From Bacteroidales bacterium (GTDB lineage: Bacteria > Bacteroidota > Bacteroidia > Bacteroidales > 4484-276), in NCBI GenBank assembly GCA_035647615.1, contig DASRND010000002.1:39850-103849 (forward strand): a DNA stretch of 64,000 nt. Direction: 5' to 3'. Every line of letters starts with the position of its first letter. Position 1 is the stretch's first letter. Below the pieces are notes generated by a model. It ran no database searches. It was not told the DNA's origin and saw only the letters and a list, made by a program, of their open reading frames with translations. The translations under genes were made by a program, and so were the position numbers. Below are positions 9,097 to 17,929 of this stretch, piece by piece.

Positions 9097-11252
9097 AGTA
9101 TTTTTTTATTTCGATATTAATATGTCTTTTAGCGGTTAATCTGCCGGCACAGGAAATCCTGACAGGATTACCTGTTAATCCTATCATAAAGCAGGCACCA
9201 CCGCAACAACAAAAGGCTTTTGAACAAAACTTTTTGAAATCTTCCAAACTGGAAATTCCACAACCTGTGACGCTGCCATTTTTCGACGACTTCAAGCAGC
9301 CGGGCATTTTTCCGGACACCGCACGGTGGATGAACAATGACGTCTATATCAACAGCGACTTCGCCTTGTTTCCTCCTTCGTGGGGTGCAGCCACCTTCGA
9401 TGCCATCGACAGCAAGGGCAACATTTATGGCAACGCCAATCCATTGCAATTCAAAGCTGACCAACTCATCTCCCGCCCCATCCGACTCGACTCTATTTTT
9501 TCGCCATCGAAAAAAGCTCTTTCACCGGCCGATTCGATTTATCTGAGTTTTTATTACCAGCCTGAAGGAATTGGTAACGATCCGCAGCCTCAGGATTCGC
9601 TGGTGCTCCACTTTGGCTACTATACCGGCAACACCGCCTACAGTCGTATAGATTCTATTACGGTTCCAATGGATATTTATAATGTCGACACCATCTTTCC
9701 CGGCGACACTTTGTTTTCGCCGTGCGACTTTTCCTGGGGAACACGCATCCTCGACACACTCTTTCGTGGCGACATGGTGACGCTGCCATGCGATTCGGTA
9801 TTTATTCCGGAAACTCGCTGGCAGCCGGTTTGGGGGGTTCCGGGCTCTACGCTTGAGGAGTTCCGTGCCGCAAACGATTCGCAATATTTCAAACAGGTTT
9901 TTATCCCAATCATCGATTCGATATGGTTTAGAAACGACTTTCAGTTCAGACTGATGAACTACGCCAGCATTGCCAGCGACAACCTGCAGAGCTGGCAGAG
10001 CAACTGCGACTACTGGAATGTTGATTATATCGTGCTGGATCGCAACCGCCGCCGCCTCGACACCACGCACCGTGATGTTACCTTTTCGCAGCGGGCACCT
10101 TCATTTCTCAAAGAGTTTCAAAGAATGCCTTTTTATCAATACAGCAATGATCCGGGGGAAGCCATGAAAACTGTTTTTGAAATGTATGTCAGTAACCTCG
10201 ACAACGGTAACCAGACAGTGAAATACATGTACGAAGTTTTTAATGATTTGGGACAACTCGAATTTGACAAAGATCAAGGCAGCGGCGACTTGCAGCCTTT
10301 CAATATTAGCGGCTTTTCTAACTACGCCAACTTCGCCTACCCACCGGTTAACGGTGTTTATCCGCCTTTCGGCAATCGCGACAGTATCTATTTCGACATC
10401 CGGCACTACCTGCAGGGCGACCTTGTACTCGGACTTGGCGACACGATGACTTTTCGCCAGAAGTTTTATAACTACTACGCTTACGACGATGGTACCGCCG
10501 AATTTGGCTATGGACTTACCCCTGCCGGTTCACAGCTCGCCTACCAGTTTCAGCTAAACCGGCGCGACACATTGCGTGCTATCGATTTTTATTTTAATAA
10601 AACACTGAGTGGTTCCAACCAGCAGTTTTTCACTTTGACGGTATGGAACGACCTGAATGGCAAGCCCGGCGACATCATCTACGCCAAAGAGCGACGTAAG
10701 CCACAATTTAGCGACAGCCTCTATCAATTTTACCGGGTCCCTCTGGATGAGCCGCTGCCGGTGCAAGGGACCATTTATGTGGGATGGATTCAAAACACAA
10801 CGCACAATCTCAACGTAGGATTTGATGCTAATAACGACGTGAGCCACCGCATTTTTTACAACACCACCGGAACCTGGACCCGCTCCAGCTACAAGGGAGC
10901 GCTGATGATACGGCCTGTGCTTGGAAAATCTCCCGCCACCCAACCAGACAGCAAATCATCACCCATCGAACTCTTTCGCCTCACCCCTAACCCAAGCTAC
11001 GACGGACAAATCAGCTTTAAATTCCTGAACTACCCCAACCAAACCAGTGAACCTGGATTTGTCTCACCACAGGAAGATGAGCTTTCGCGGATAAAGGTGC
11101 TGGTGTACAATCTGATGGGGCAGCGTGTGTACGACGGGCAATACCAACCCACAATCAATCTCTCTCATTTGTACAACGGAATTTATATCGTACGACTAAT
11201 CGATCCTGTAAAAGGACGCGACATGTCGGAAAAGTTGCAGATTCTTAGATAG
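9093..11252 (+). CDS. Secreted protein with type IX secretion C-terminal sorting domain
   Basis: This 719-residue protein begins with a Sec signal peptide (MKYFFISILICLLAVNLPAQ). The middle is rich in Asp, Tyr and Asn and looks like beta-sandwich modules (LAYQFQLNRRDTLRAIDFYF), but I recognise no catalytic domain. The last 80 residues form a T9SS type A sorting domain: FRLTPNPSYDGQISFKF, then VYNLMGQRVYDGQY, then LYNGIYIVRLIDP, with a final SEKLQILR. The product is expected to cross the outer membrane and be anchored or released. It is coupled to the PASTA gene by an ATGA overlap. Confidence 0.85.
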   Translation: MKYFFISILICLLAVNLPAQEILTGLPVNPIIKQAPPQQQKAFEQNFLKSSKLEIPQPVTLPFFDDFKQPGIFPDTARWMNNDVYINSDFALFPPSWGAATFDAIDSKGNIYGNANPLQFKADQLISRPIRLDSIFSPSKKALSPADSIYLSFYYQPEGIGNDPQPQDSLVLHFGYYTGNTAYSRIDSITVPMDIYNVDTIFPGDTLFSPCDFSWGTRILDTLFRGDMVTLPCDSVFIPETRWQPVWGVPGSTLEEFRAANDSQYFKQVFIPIIDSIWFRNDFQFRLMNYASIASDNLQSWQSNCDYWNVDYIVLDRNRRRLDTTHRDVTFSQRAPSFLKEFQRMPFYQYSNDPGEAMKTVFEMYVSNLDNGNQTVKYMYEVFNDLGQLEFDKDQGSGDLQPFNISGFSNYANFAYPPVNGVYPPFGNRDSIYFDIRHYLQGDLVLGLGDTMTFRQKFYNYYAYDDGTAEFGYGLTPAGSQLAYQFQLNRRDTLRAIDFYFNKTLSGSNQQFFTLTVWNDLNGKPGDIIYAKERRKPQFSDSLYQFYRVPLDEPLPVQGTIYVGWIQNTTHNLNVGFDANNDVSHRIFYNTTGTWTRSSYKGALMIRPVLGKSPATQPDSKSSPIELFRLTPNPSYDGQISFKFLNYPNQTSEPGFVSPQEDELSRIKVLVYNLMGQRVYDGQYQPTINLSHLYNGIYIVRLIDPVKGRDMSEKLQILR

Positions 11253-11384
11253 AATTTCCTGATTGCAAATGGTATGAAGATCTAAATCATACAATGCAAA
11301 TAAAATCCCCATGCTGAACAAGTGGGTTAAAGGGTAAATCTATTCGATAAAAGATTTTAATTCTAAAACAGATACTACATAATT

Positions 11385-12425
11385 ATGCGCGACATTACCC
11401 CCGCCTCCGACGCCGAACAGGAAGATCAGGAAGAACTTTTTGAGCATTATCGAATCGTTTCCGACCCGGGGCAAGGCGCTATGCGGCTGGATAAATTCCT
11501 CTTTAACCGCCTGGAAAACATCTCGCGCAACAAAATTCAGAACGCCGCCAGAGCCGGCAATATCCTGGTAAACGACCTACCACAAAAACCCAATTATAAA
11601 ATTCGTCCTAACGACGTAATCAGTATCGTGTTGCCACAGCCGGTGCAGGACTTTGAGCTTATCGCCGAAGATATTCCCATCGAAATTGTATATGAAGACG
11701 CCGACGTGCTGGTGGTAAACAAAGCTGCCGGCATGGTGGTGCATCCCGGTCACGGCAACTACACCGGCACCCTGCTCAATGCGCTGGCATATTATTTCAA
11801 AGATCAGCCCGACGTGTTGCCGGCGCTGGTGCATCGCATCGACAAAGATACTTCCGGGCTGCTACTGGTAGGAAAAAATGAGCTGGCGCAAACGATCCTG
11901 GGCAAACAGTTTTTCGATCACGACATCCACCGCGAATATCTGGCGCTGGTGTGGGGCGATTTTGATGAAGACCAGGGAACCATCACCGGCAATATCGGTC
12001 GAAACCCCGACAACCGCCTGCAAATGTTTGTTTTTGACGACGAAACTCAAGGGAAGCCGGCCATCACGCATTACCAGGTGATAGAGCGCTTTGGTTACGT
12101 CACCTTGCTGAGCTGCCGATTAGAGACAGGCCGCACGCACCAGATCAGAGCGCACATGAGATATATAGGCCACCCAATCTTTAATGACGAACGCTATGGC
12201 GGCGACAAAATTCTGAAAGGAACCACCTTTACAAAGTACAAACAGTTTGTCGAAAACTGCCGCCAGATGCTGCCTCGACAAGCACTGCACGCACATTCGT
12301 TGGGATTTGAACACCCAATCTCCCTCCGCATGATGCATTTCGAATCTGATTTACCGACCGACATGCAGCAAACCATCGACAAATGGCGCCATTATGCGAA
12401 GCACATGGCGGAGGAAAGGGATTAA
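11385..12425 (+). CDS. rluD: RluA/RluD-family 23S rRNA pseudouridine synthase
   Basis: The 346-residue protein has an N-terminal S4 RNA-binding domain (about 28-95, MRLDKFLFNRLENISRNKI) and a pseudouridine synthase domain with the catalytic-aspartate motif HRIDKDTSGLLL at about 149-160. GRTHQIRAHM, further on, is also family-typical. RluD modifies helix 69 of 23S rRNA in E. coli. The symbol is by family resemblance, since RluA, C and D paralogues are hard to tell apart by eye. A bidirectional terminator lies downstream. Confidence 0.88.
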   Translation: MRDITPASDAEQEDQEELFEHYRIVSDPGQGAMRLDKFLFNRLENISRNKIQNAARAGNILVNDLPQKPNYKIRPNDVISIVLPQPVQDFELIAEDIPIEIVYEDADVLVVNKAAGMVVHPGHGNYTGTLLNALAYYFKDQPDVLPALVHRIDKDTSGLLLVGKNELAQTILGKQFFDHDIHREYLALVWGDFDEDQGTITGNIGRNPDNRLQMFVFDDETQGKPAITHYQVIERFGYVTLLSCRLETGRTHQIRAHMRYIGHPIFNDERYGGDKILKGTTFTKYKQFVENCRQMLPRQALHAHSLGFEHPISLRMMHFESDLPTDMQQTIDKWRHYAKHMAEERD

Positions 12426-12548
12426 AAGCTTTCTTTCAAATCAATTTCATTGCGCAAAGCCCTAAACAAAATTACCCAACCTCAAGTAGCCGGTGTAATC
12501 AGGGCAAATAAATTTTCAATAAAAAAATTCCTAACCACTGTAAAACAA

Positions 12549-12580
12549 AAAAGCCCGCTTCTTTTGAAGCAGGCTTTTTC
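12549..12580. terminator. Bidirectional terminator between rluD and the cold-shock gene
   Basis: The hairpin arms AAGCCCGCTTC and GAAGCAGGCTT surround a TTTT loop. The A-run on the left and T-run on the right allow termination of the plus-strand synthase and the minus-strand cold-shock gene. Confidence 0.8.
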
Positions 12581-12604
12581 TACTTAAAGTATTAAGAAAG
12601 ACGA

Positions 12605-12796
12605 TTACGCAACTTTAACGTTGATTGCGTTCAATCCTTTTTTACCTTCTGTAATGTCAAACTCGACAGCGTCGCCTTCCTGAATTTCGTCAACCAGGCC
12701 GGTAGCGTGTACAAAGTATTCTTTTTTCGAGTCGTCCTCGACAATAAATCCAAAACCTTTGGATTCATTGAAAAATTTCACTGTTCCTTTTCTCAT
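12605..12796 (-). CDS. cspA: Cold-shock domain protein
   Basis: The protein has 63 residues, the normal size for a single cold-shock domain. The RNP1 motif KGFGFI and the RNP2-like YFVHAT are both present. It binds single-stranded RNA or DNA and acts as an RNA chaperone. It is monocistronic, transcribed toward rluD with a shared terminator. The symbol denotes the family only. Confidence 0.92.
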   Translation of the reverse strand: MRKGTVKFFNESKGFGFIVEDDSKKEYFVHATGLVDEIQEGDAVEFDITEGKKGLNAINVKVA

Positions 12797-12846
12797 TGTA
12801 ATAATTGTAATGTAATGGTAATTGTATTGAATTAATTTATAAACGG

Positions 12847-12854
12847 CAAAAGTA
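12847..12854 (-). promoter_or_regulatory. -7 element of the cold-shock gene
   Basis: On the minus strand the sequence reads TACTTTTG, matching TAnnTTTG. Two TTG triplets lie 15-18 bp upstream as a weak -33. The 5' leader would be about 45 nt. Confidence 0.45.
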
Positions 12855-12924
12855 TATTTTAATTGAATACAACAAGTAGTTATTTTATTTTATTTTTTCG
12901 AAAAGTTAGGTATTGACAACAAAA

Positions 12925-13030
12925 GTTCAAGAATCACCAACTCCAGCCTTCAGGCTAAGGATAAACGGTGTAAAACAAAAGGACTTTAGCCCAAATATTT
13001 ATTTACACGACGGATCCAACAACCGGAACA
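12925..13030. repeat. Decayed copy of the dispersed 'GCCTTCAGG-CTTTAGCCC' repeat
   Basis: CACCAACTCCAGCCTTCAGG followed about 40 bp later by GGACTTTAGCCC parallels the better-preserved element at 26813-27067. The short open frame over this stretch is not a gene. Confidence 0.45.
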
Positions 13031-13091
13031 TTACCAATCAAAACTCAAAAGCCTGTGTGGTTTATGACTTCGTGATGTACGATTTGTTTTT

Positions 13092-14210
13092 TTAATTGAT
13101 ATGAAATCCCTGTCGCTGCATTTCGCAAGCGGTAAGTTGCACATATTCATCTGCCAATAGCGGATAATCCCAGCATCCAAGCGCATGGAAAACATCTCCA
13201 CCAAATCCTTTTTTAAACTGATAAAGTCCGTTCATAGGATGCGCCGGATCGGCGCCGGGCGACACGCCGAACATATCATACTCCGTGCAGCCATGTTTCT
13301 GTGCCATTTTTATGGCATACCATTGCAGCGCATAGGTTGGCATCAGGTTGCGATGCTCCGACGAGGAAGCGCCGTATAAATAGGAACAGCGTCGACCCGA
13401 CATAACCAGAAACATAGCGGCCAGCGGAATCCCGTTAAATTCGGCTATCAGCAATTTCACCTTTACTGAATCATTGTCGGGATGCGTAGAAAGTACGGTT
13501 TTGAAATAATCGATATCGTTGAGGAAAATGCCGTTGCGACGCGCAGTTTCCTGATAGAGCTTATTCCAAATCTCTATCTCATCGACACCTGCCGTGCGCA
13601 CCTGCACGCCTTTACGCGCCGAAAGCCTAATGTTGTAGCGTGTCTTTGGTTTCATTGCGCCAAGCAACTGATCGGTTTGCTTTTTTAAATTTAGAAAAAT
13701 GGTATTGCTGGGAAGAATGTTGGAAGGTGCTTTTCGCAGATTCCAGTTTACAGTGTTGTAGTTGAGTCGCATCTCCTGAATGCGACTGTCGGGCGTCCCC
13801 AGCCAGGCTCCTCTTTCATCAAAAAATGATTCCTCAGTAGCCCAGGGCGATTCCCAGAGCAGATCGTAACGAATCATGATGCACGAAACAGGCAAATAAG
13901 GCCGCAGACTCTCCGAGAGTTCTTCGAGGAAAGCCCCCTGATTTTCAGCCAGCGGCTCCAGCTCCGGCCCGTAAGGCACATAAGCATAGGTGTGTTTGCT
14001 GTCGATGGGTTGAAGTATCACCAGCAAATCTGAAAGCACTGAGGCAGATGCAGCGACAGCATCATTTGTTTCATCTTGTGGTAATTTATAATCGAGCGCC
14101 AGGGTTTGGTAGCCCATATTTTTCTTTACATCCGACCAATAGGCTGTTTGGTGTAAAATAGGTGTGTCGAACAGGTATTCGGTATCTTTTTGAAAAACCT
14201 CACTAATCAT
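13092..14210 (-). CDS. FemAB-like peptidoglycan bridge aminoacyltransferase
   Basis: This 372-residue protein has the double-GNAT architecture of the FemX/A/B family. Examples are HQTAYWSDVKKNMGY near the N-terminus, KTRYNIRLSARKGVQV in the middle, and the C-terminal YLYGASSSEHRNLMPTYALQ and YDMFGVSPG motifs. These enzymes transfer amino acids from aminoacyl-tRNA to lipid II. In Bacteroidota, which lack classical interpeptide bridges, the physiological role is uncertain. It heads away from the aldo/keto reductase on the same strand with a gap of about 155 bp. Confidence 0.85.
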   Translation of the reverse strand: MISEVFQKDTEYLFDTPILHQTAYWSDVKKNMGYQTLALDYKLPQDETNDAVAASASVLSDLLVILQPIDSKHTYAYVPYGPELEPLAENQGAFLEELSESLRPYLPVSCIMIRYDLLWESPWATEESFFDERGAWLGTPDSRIQEMRLNYNTVNWNLRKAPSNILPSNTIFLNLKKQTDQLLGAMKPKTRYNIRLSARKGVQVRTAGVDEIEIWNKLYQETARRNGIFLNDIDYFKTVLSTHPDNDSVKVKLLIAEFNGIPLAAMFLVMSGRRCSYLYGASSSEHRNLMPTYALQWYAIKMAQKHGCTEYDMFGVSPGADPAHPMNGLYQFKKGFGGDVFHALGCWDYPLLADEYVQLTACEMQRQGFHIN

Positions 14211-14365
14211 GCTCTTGCCCTTAACTGGTGAAACATTTCATTTCTGTTGTTAGACAGGCAAATATAGAATTAAGGGCACTATTTCCGGGAATCGCAACAT
14301 TTTGTAATACGCAGGGCGTGAGACGCAAGGCGCAAAGAGCAAGGCGCGGAGCCTGCCAACTGAGA

Positions 14366-15322
14366 TTACTTTTCGTCCCAAAGACTGTCGGAGGTGTAAG
14401 GCGCACCTTTCATGTACCAAAAGCTTCCGGTGACGTAGCGGAAATGCCGGTCGAGACGAGCAGTTTTTTCCATCTCATCAGCGGTAAGCTCAAAGTCGAT
14501 GGCTTTTAGGTTTTCGATGAGGCGCTCTTTGTGCACCGATTTGGGAATAACAATAGTGCCACGCGCCACCGCCCAGTTGATGAGCACCTGTGCCGGTGTC
14601 ATGCCGTGGTTATTGGCCACCTCATTGATAACAGGGTTTTCGAGCAGGCTGGGTTCGTTGTCGCCTTTCATCGACGGGTGCCGGTCGCGCGAACCAAGCG
14701 GCGCATAAGCTGTCAGAAGAATATCGTTATGGTGGCACCATTGGAGCATCTTTTCCTGTTGCAGGTAGGGATGCAGCTCTATCTGGTTGAGTTCGGGTTT
14801 TACGTTGGCCTTGCCGGTAATTATTTTGAGTTTTTCGAGGCTAAAATTGGATACGCCAATGTGACGCGCCAGCCCATTTTTCTGAGCCTGCTCCATGCCG
14901 CGCCAGGTTTCACTTAGCGGCAGCTCGTCGGGTGCGAAAATATCTTCGCCCTTGTCGGGAAAAACCACACCATTTTTGAGCGCCACCGGCCAATGGATCA
15001 GATAGAGATCGAGATAATCGAGCTGCAGATCGATAAGTGTCGATTTGAGCGCAGGCAGCACCTGATCGGCACGATGAGCATTGTTCCAAAGTTTGGAAGT
15101 GATAAAAAGTTCGTGACGACGCACAATACCTGAGCTAAAAAGATGATCGAGCGCCAGACCAATTTCGCGTTCGTTGCCGTAGACAGGTGCACAATCGATG
15201 TGACGGTAGCCGGCTTTTACAGCATCTATCACTGCCTGATACACGTCGCCAGGCTCCGACTTCCAGGTGCCAAGTCCCACCATCGGGATGGTGTCGTTGT
15301 TTTTGAATACCAGTGTTTTCAT
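14366..15322 (-). CDS. Aldo/keto reductase
   Basis: The 318-residue TIM-barrel oxidoreductase is of normal family length. The active-site tetrad is visible: Asp and Tyr in HIDCAPVYGNE (about 42-52), Lys in ELFITSKLWN, and His in DLYLIHWP. The C-terminal IPKSVHKERLIENL binds NADP(H). It reduces an aldehyde or sugar carbonyl; the natural substrate cannot be read from the sequence. Confidence 0.92.
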   Translation of the reverse strand: MKTLVFKNNDTIPMVGLGTWKSEPGDVYQAVIDAVKAGYRHIDCAPVYGNEREIGLALDHLFSSGIVRRHELFITSKLWNNAHRADQVLPALKSTLIDLQLDYLDLYLIHWPVALKNGVVFPDKGEDIFAPDELPLSETWRGMEQAQKNGLARHIGVSNFSLEKLKIITGKANVKPELNQIELHPYLQQEKMLQWCHHNDILLTAYAPLGSRDRHPSMKGDNEPSLLENPVINEVANNHGMTPAQVLINWAVARGTIVIPKSVHKERLIENLKAIDFELTADEMEKTARLDRHFRYVTGSFWYMKGAPYTSDSLWDEK

Positions 15323-15393
15323 GATGTTTTGTCTTTATTACAAATATGATAAAGTGAGGTTTTTATTGATACTCCTTTAACACCTGCAACGCC

Positions 15394-16773
15394 TTAAAGT
15401 TTTTCGGTATCAGATGCTTGCGATGCTACGAGTGGTATTTTGCGAAGTTTTTTTGTCACGTAAATTACCGCAAAAATCGCTGCTGTCCAGTTGATGGCAA
15501 CAAGTCCCCACCAGATGGCCGTTAGCTCCAGCTTCATCACCCACGAAAAAATCCCAAAAAGCGTAATGGGCATCACCACCTGCCTAAACAAACCTATCCA
15601 CACAGCAAACATTGGTTTTTTCATACCCTGCAGCGCGGCCACGGAAACATTCAGCAGCACATAGCTATAAAACATCATCACAGCAATTTTGAGATAAGTG
15701 GCGCCAATGCCAATCACGGGTGGGTCGACGGTAAAAAACTTCATAAGCAGGTCGCTGAGCAGAAATACCCAAACCATACCGGCGCCCATAATGATAGCAC
15801 CATATTTTAAACTTTTGCGATAAGCTTCATGAACTCGTTCGTAATGACCAGCGCCGAAATTTTGTCCGACGATGGCCAACACCGCTATGTTGAGGCCGAT
15901 GGTAGGCAAGAGCGCAATCTGCTCGATGCGGGTGGCAATACCATAAGCTGCGACAGTGTCGTTGCCGTAGCCGCTGATAAACCAGGTGATGATAAAAATT
16001 CCGATGGCAACGGTCATCATGTTGAGGCTGGCAGGAAATCCCTGCTGGGCAATTTCTTTGAAATATTCCTTTCGCGGGATGAAATAACGGGGCCTGATAC
16101 GAATAAAAAGTTCGGTACGGCTCACGCGGTAACCCATATAGATGAGGCCGGCGGCTTGTATGAGTACGGTAGAGAGCGCAATGCCCTGAATACCCATTGC
16201 CGGAAACGGCCCCCAGCCAAACAATAGCAGCGGGTCGAACCCAATATTGAGGATACTTCCAACTACCAAAACATTGCGATACGAGCGGGCATCGCCACGT
16301 GACGACAAAATTCCATTGAGGATGCCGTTGAGCAAAAAGGTGACAGTCGAAATCAGAATCACATTCATGTAGTCGAGCGCAAGTTGCAGGTATTCGCCGG
16401 TGGCATTCATAAATCTAAAAAGATAAGGTACCACCAGATAGCCAACCACACTCAGCAGCAGCGAGAGCAGAAAGCCAAAGGTAATGGCCTGTCGTGCAAA
16501 CATGCGCGCCTTCTGTAGATTACGCCGTCCAAGCGCGTTGGCGATCAAGGCGGTGGTACCGGTGCCGATGCCCATGCCCACCGACAGGATGATGAAAAAC
16601 ACCGGGAACGAGATGGCCAGCCCGGCCTGCGCCAGCGTGGAAATTTGGCCGGCATAAATGGTATCCACCACGTTGAACATGGTGTTGAAAAAGAAACCCA
16701 CGCTGGTGGGAATGGCCAGCCGCCGGATAAGCAGCGGGATGGGTGTATTGATAAATTCGAGCCGTGGGGGCAT
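15394..16773 (-). CDS. MATE-family multidrug/cation antiporter
   Basis: This 459-residue integral membrane protein has about 12 hydrophobic segments in two related halves. The second-half repeat of the N-terminal pattern (FNTMFNVVDTIYAGQIS at the start, MMTVAIGIFIITWFISGYGN in the middle) is typical of the DinF/NorM-like MATE group. It exports drugs or metabolites using a Na+ or H+ gradient. It is the most upstream of four minus-strand genes, separated by gaps of 70-160 bp or more, so cotranscription is possible but not required. Confidence 0.92.
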   Translation of the reverse strand: MPPRLEFINTPIPLLIRRLAIPTSVGFFFNTMFNVVDTIYAGQISTLAQAGLAISFPVFFIILSVGMGIGTGTTALIANALGRRNLQKARMFARQAITFGFLLSLLLSVVGYLVVPYLFRFMNATGEYLQLALDYMNVILISTVTFLLNGILNGILSSRGDARSYRNVLVVGSILNIGFDPLLLFGWGPFPAMGIQGIALSTVLIQAAGLIYMGYRVSRTELFIRIRPRYFIPRKEYFKEIAQQGFPASLNMMTVAIGIFIITWFISGYGNDTVAAYGIATRIEQIALLPTIGLNIAVLAIVGQNFGAGHYERVHEAYRKSLKYGAIIMGAGMVWVFLLSDLLMKFFTVDPPVIGIGATYLKIAVMMFYSYVLLNVSVAALQGMKKPMFAVWIGLFRQVVMPITLFGIFSWVMKLELTAIWWGLVAINWTAAIFAVIYVTKKLRKIPLVASQASDTEKL

Positions 16774-17155
16774 TAAATGTTTCGTTGGTTAAGTTCTGTT
16801 ATAAAATTTTGTTGACAAAATGCAATCATGGTTAAACCCGCCGGGCGGGCAAATGTTCGTGAAGGGAGGGTGAGGATTTGAAATATTTAGTCTGATTTAA
16901 TTGGCTTGTTGATTCCCTACAAGAGTTTTCTCCACGAATTAGCGCCAATTAGGCGAATTAGCGTTAATTATTATCTTAGTGTTTCCACCTTCTCGTTTCC
17001 TGAGCGATGGAAGGTTGTTCGCTGAAGGAAATATTATTTCGTCAGCCAATTGCCTTACCTTGTGTCCTCATAATAAAAATGAAAAATTGAGGAAATGCTC
17101 TCCGCAATGAAATAGTTTGTTAGTTTTGGCTTCTAATAAAAATATCCTTCTGCAA
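16774..17155. other. Intergenic stretch without recognisable gene
   Basis: It contains a small GC palindrome CCCGCCGGGCGGG near 16840 and AT-rich sequence. No coding frame or RNA gene is recognised here. Confidence 0.5.
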
Positions 17156-17353
17156 ATGAGAAATCCTGTTATCAAGTTGGCTAACAACACACACCGCGAC
17201 ATACCGTTGGTGAGCAAGAACTCTGAGAGGGAACGAGTGTTCGATGGGAAGCAATTTCTAAGAGGCAAGAACATTAAAACAACGGAAATTTACACGCACG
17301 TATCGAAAAAGGAATTGGGTAAAATTGTCAATCCACTAGATGATTACGGCTAA
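17156..17353 (+). pseudogene. Internally deleted tyrosine recombinase (copy of the 21.05 kb integrase)
   Basis: A 65-codon frame begins MRNPVIKLANNTHRDIPLVS, which resembles the first 20 residues of the full recombinase at 21053 (MRSPENTLAIDTRHGNPMVS). It then jumps to the last 27 residues (KTTEIYTHVSKKELGKIVNP), including the catalytic tyrosine segment. About 300 residues between are missing, with Arg/His catalytic boxes gone. The C-terminal part is 97-98% identical in DNA to the intact gene, so the deletion is recent or this part is kept similar by recombination. Confidence 0.85.
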
Positions 17354-17457
17354 GTTTTGCAAAAGGTACACATACACGACCAAATTTGGCTGTGTAAGTG
17401 TAACTTTTGCAAGTAGTAATGAAGAAATAAACGTAATATTACATTTACACAGACGTT
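17275..17457 (+). repeat. 183-bp direct repeat, copy 1 (recombinase 3' end plus attachment site)
   Basis: It differs from 22093-22275 at only 4 of 183 positions. It covers the last 26 codons of the recombinase, a long hairpin (17357-17412) and about 42 bp more, ending in GTT. After GTT the two copies share nothing (GTGTGCAAGC here, AGCAAATATT there). Confidence 0.92.
17357..17412. other. Attachment-site hairpin, copy 1
   Basis: 21-nt arms pair at 19 of 21 positions (TTGCAAAAGGTACACATACA and the following C, against the complement of GTGTAAGTGTAACTTTTGCA plus A). The 14-nt centre is itself palindromic around CCAAATTTGG. The same hairpin follows the intact recombinase at 22175-22230. Confidence 0.7.
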
Positions 17458-17461
17458 GTGT
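17455..17461 (+). other. Putative recombination core GTTGTGT (attI-like)
   Basis: The point where the two long direct repeats lose identity is a GTT, as in integron G|TTRRRY cores. The next bases, GTGTGCAAGC, resemble the start of the second cassette at 23506 (GTTAGCAGCAAGC). Confidence 0.5.
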
Positions 17462-17527
17462 GCAAGCAAAACAGAAAAATATCTATCTGTATTTAACTAA
17501 AAATAATTAAATTGCAGAAAAAATATT

Positions 17528-17838
17528 ATGAATACTAAAACAGTATTTAAGGAAATTAAAAACACCAATGAAAATTGGGCGAGAATTTTAGAGTGAGAGA
17601 GGATTGTTTACAGTTTTAGAATAAGTCAAATGGGACAAGTTTTTAATTGTTGTTGATAAAGCAAGGCAGGCATGTCAAAGCATAGGACAAGAACCAGAAG
17701 ACCATTTTCCCCGTGTGGAGAAAAGGGATTGAAAAAAAGTCAAAATATTCTTGACCATATGGGGAGCACCGAATTAGCTGCAAATTTATTTCGTGCTACT
17801 CAAACAAAGGGTAAACTAAAACGAATGAGCAAATAATA
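17528..17838 (+). pseudogene. dinD: Decayed dinD-like gene (BRO/DinD family)
   Basis: Separate frames match conserved pieces of DNA-damage-inducible protein D in order: MNTKTVFKEIKNTNEN at the start, then ACQSIGQEPEDHF, then the C-terminal DHMGSTELAANLFRATQTKG. Stops and frameshifts lie between them and much of the interior is missing. It is the first thing after the upstream attachment site, so it may be the remnant of a captured cassette. Identification is by recall of the family motifs. Confidence 0.7.
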
Positions 17839-17929
17839 GAAGTACATGTTCTCATATTCAATCATATACAATCCAGTAAACAAACATACTTGAATTAATT
17901 ATAGTGCTAATTTAAAATCAAAGAACAAT

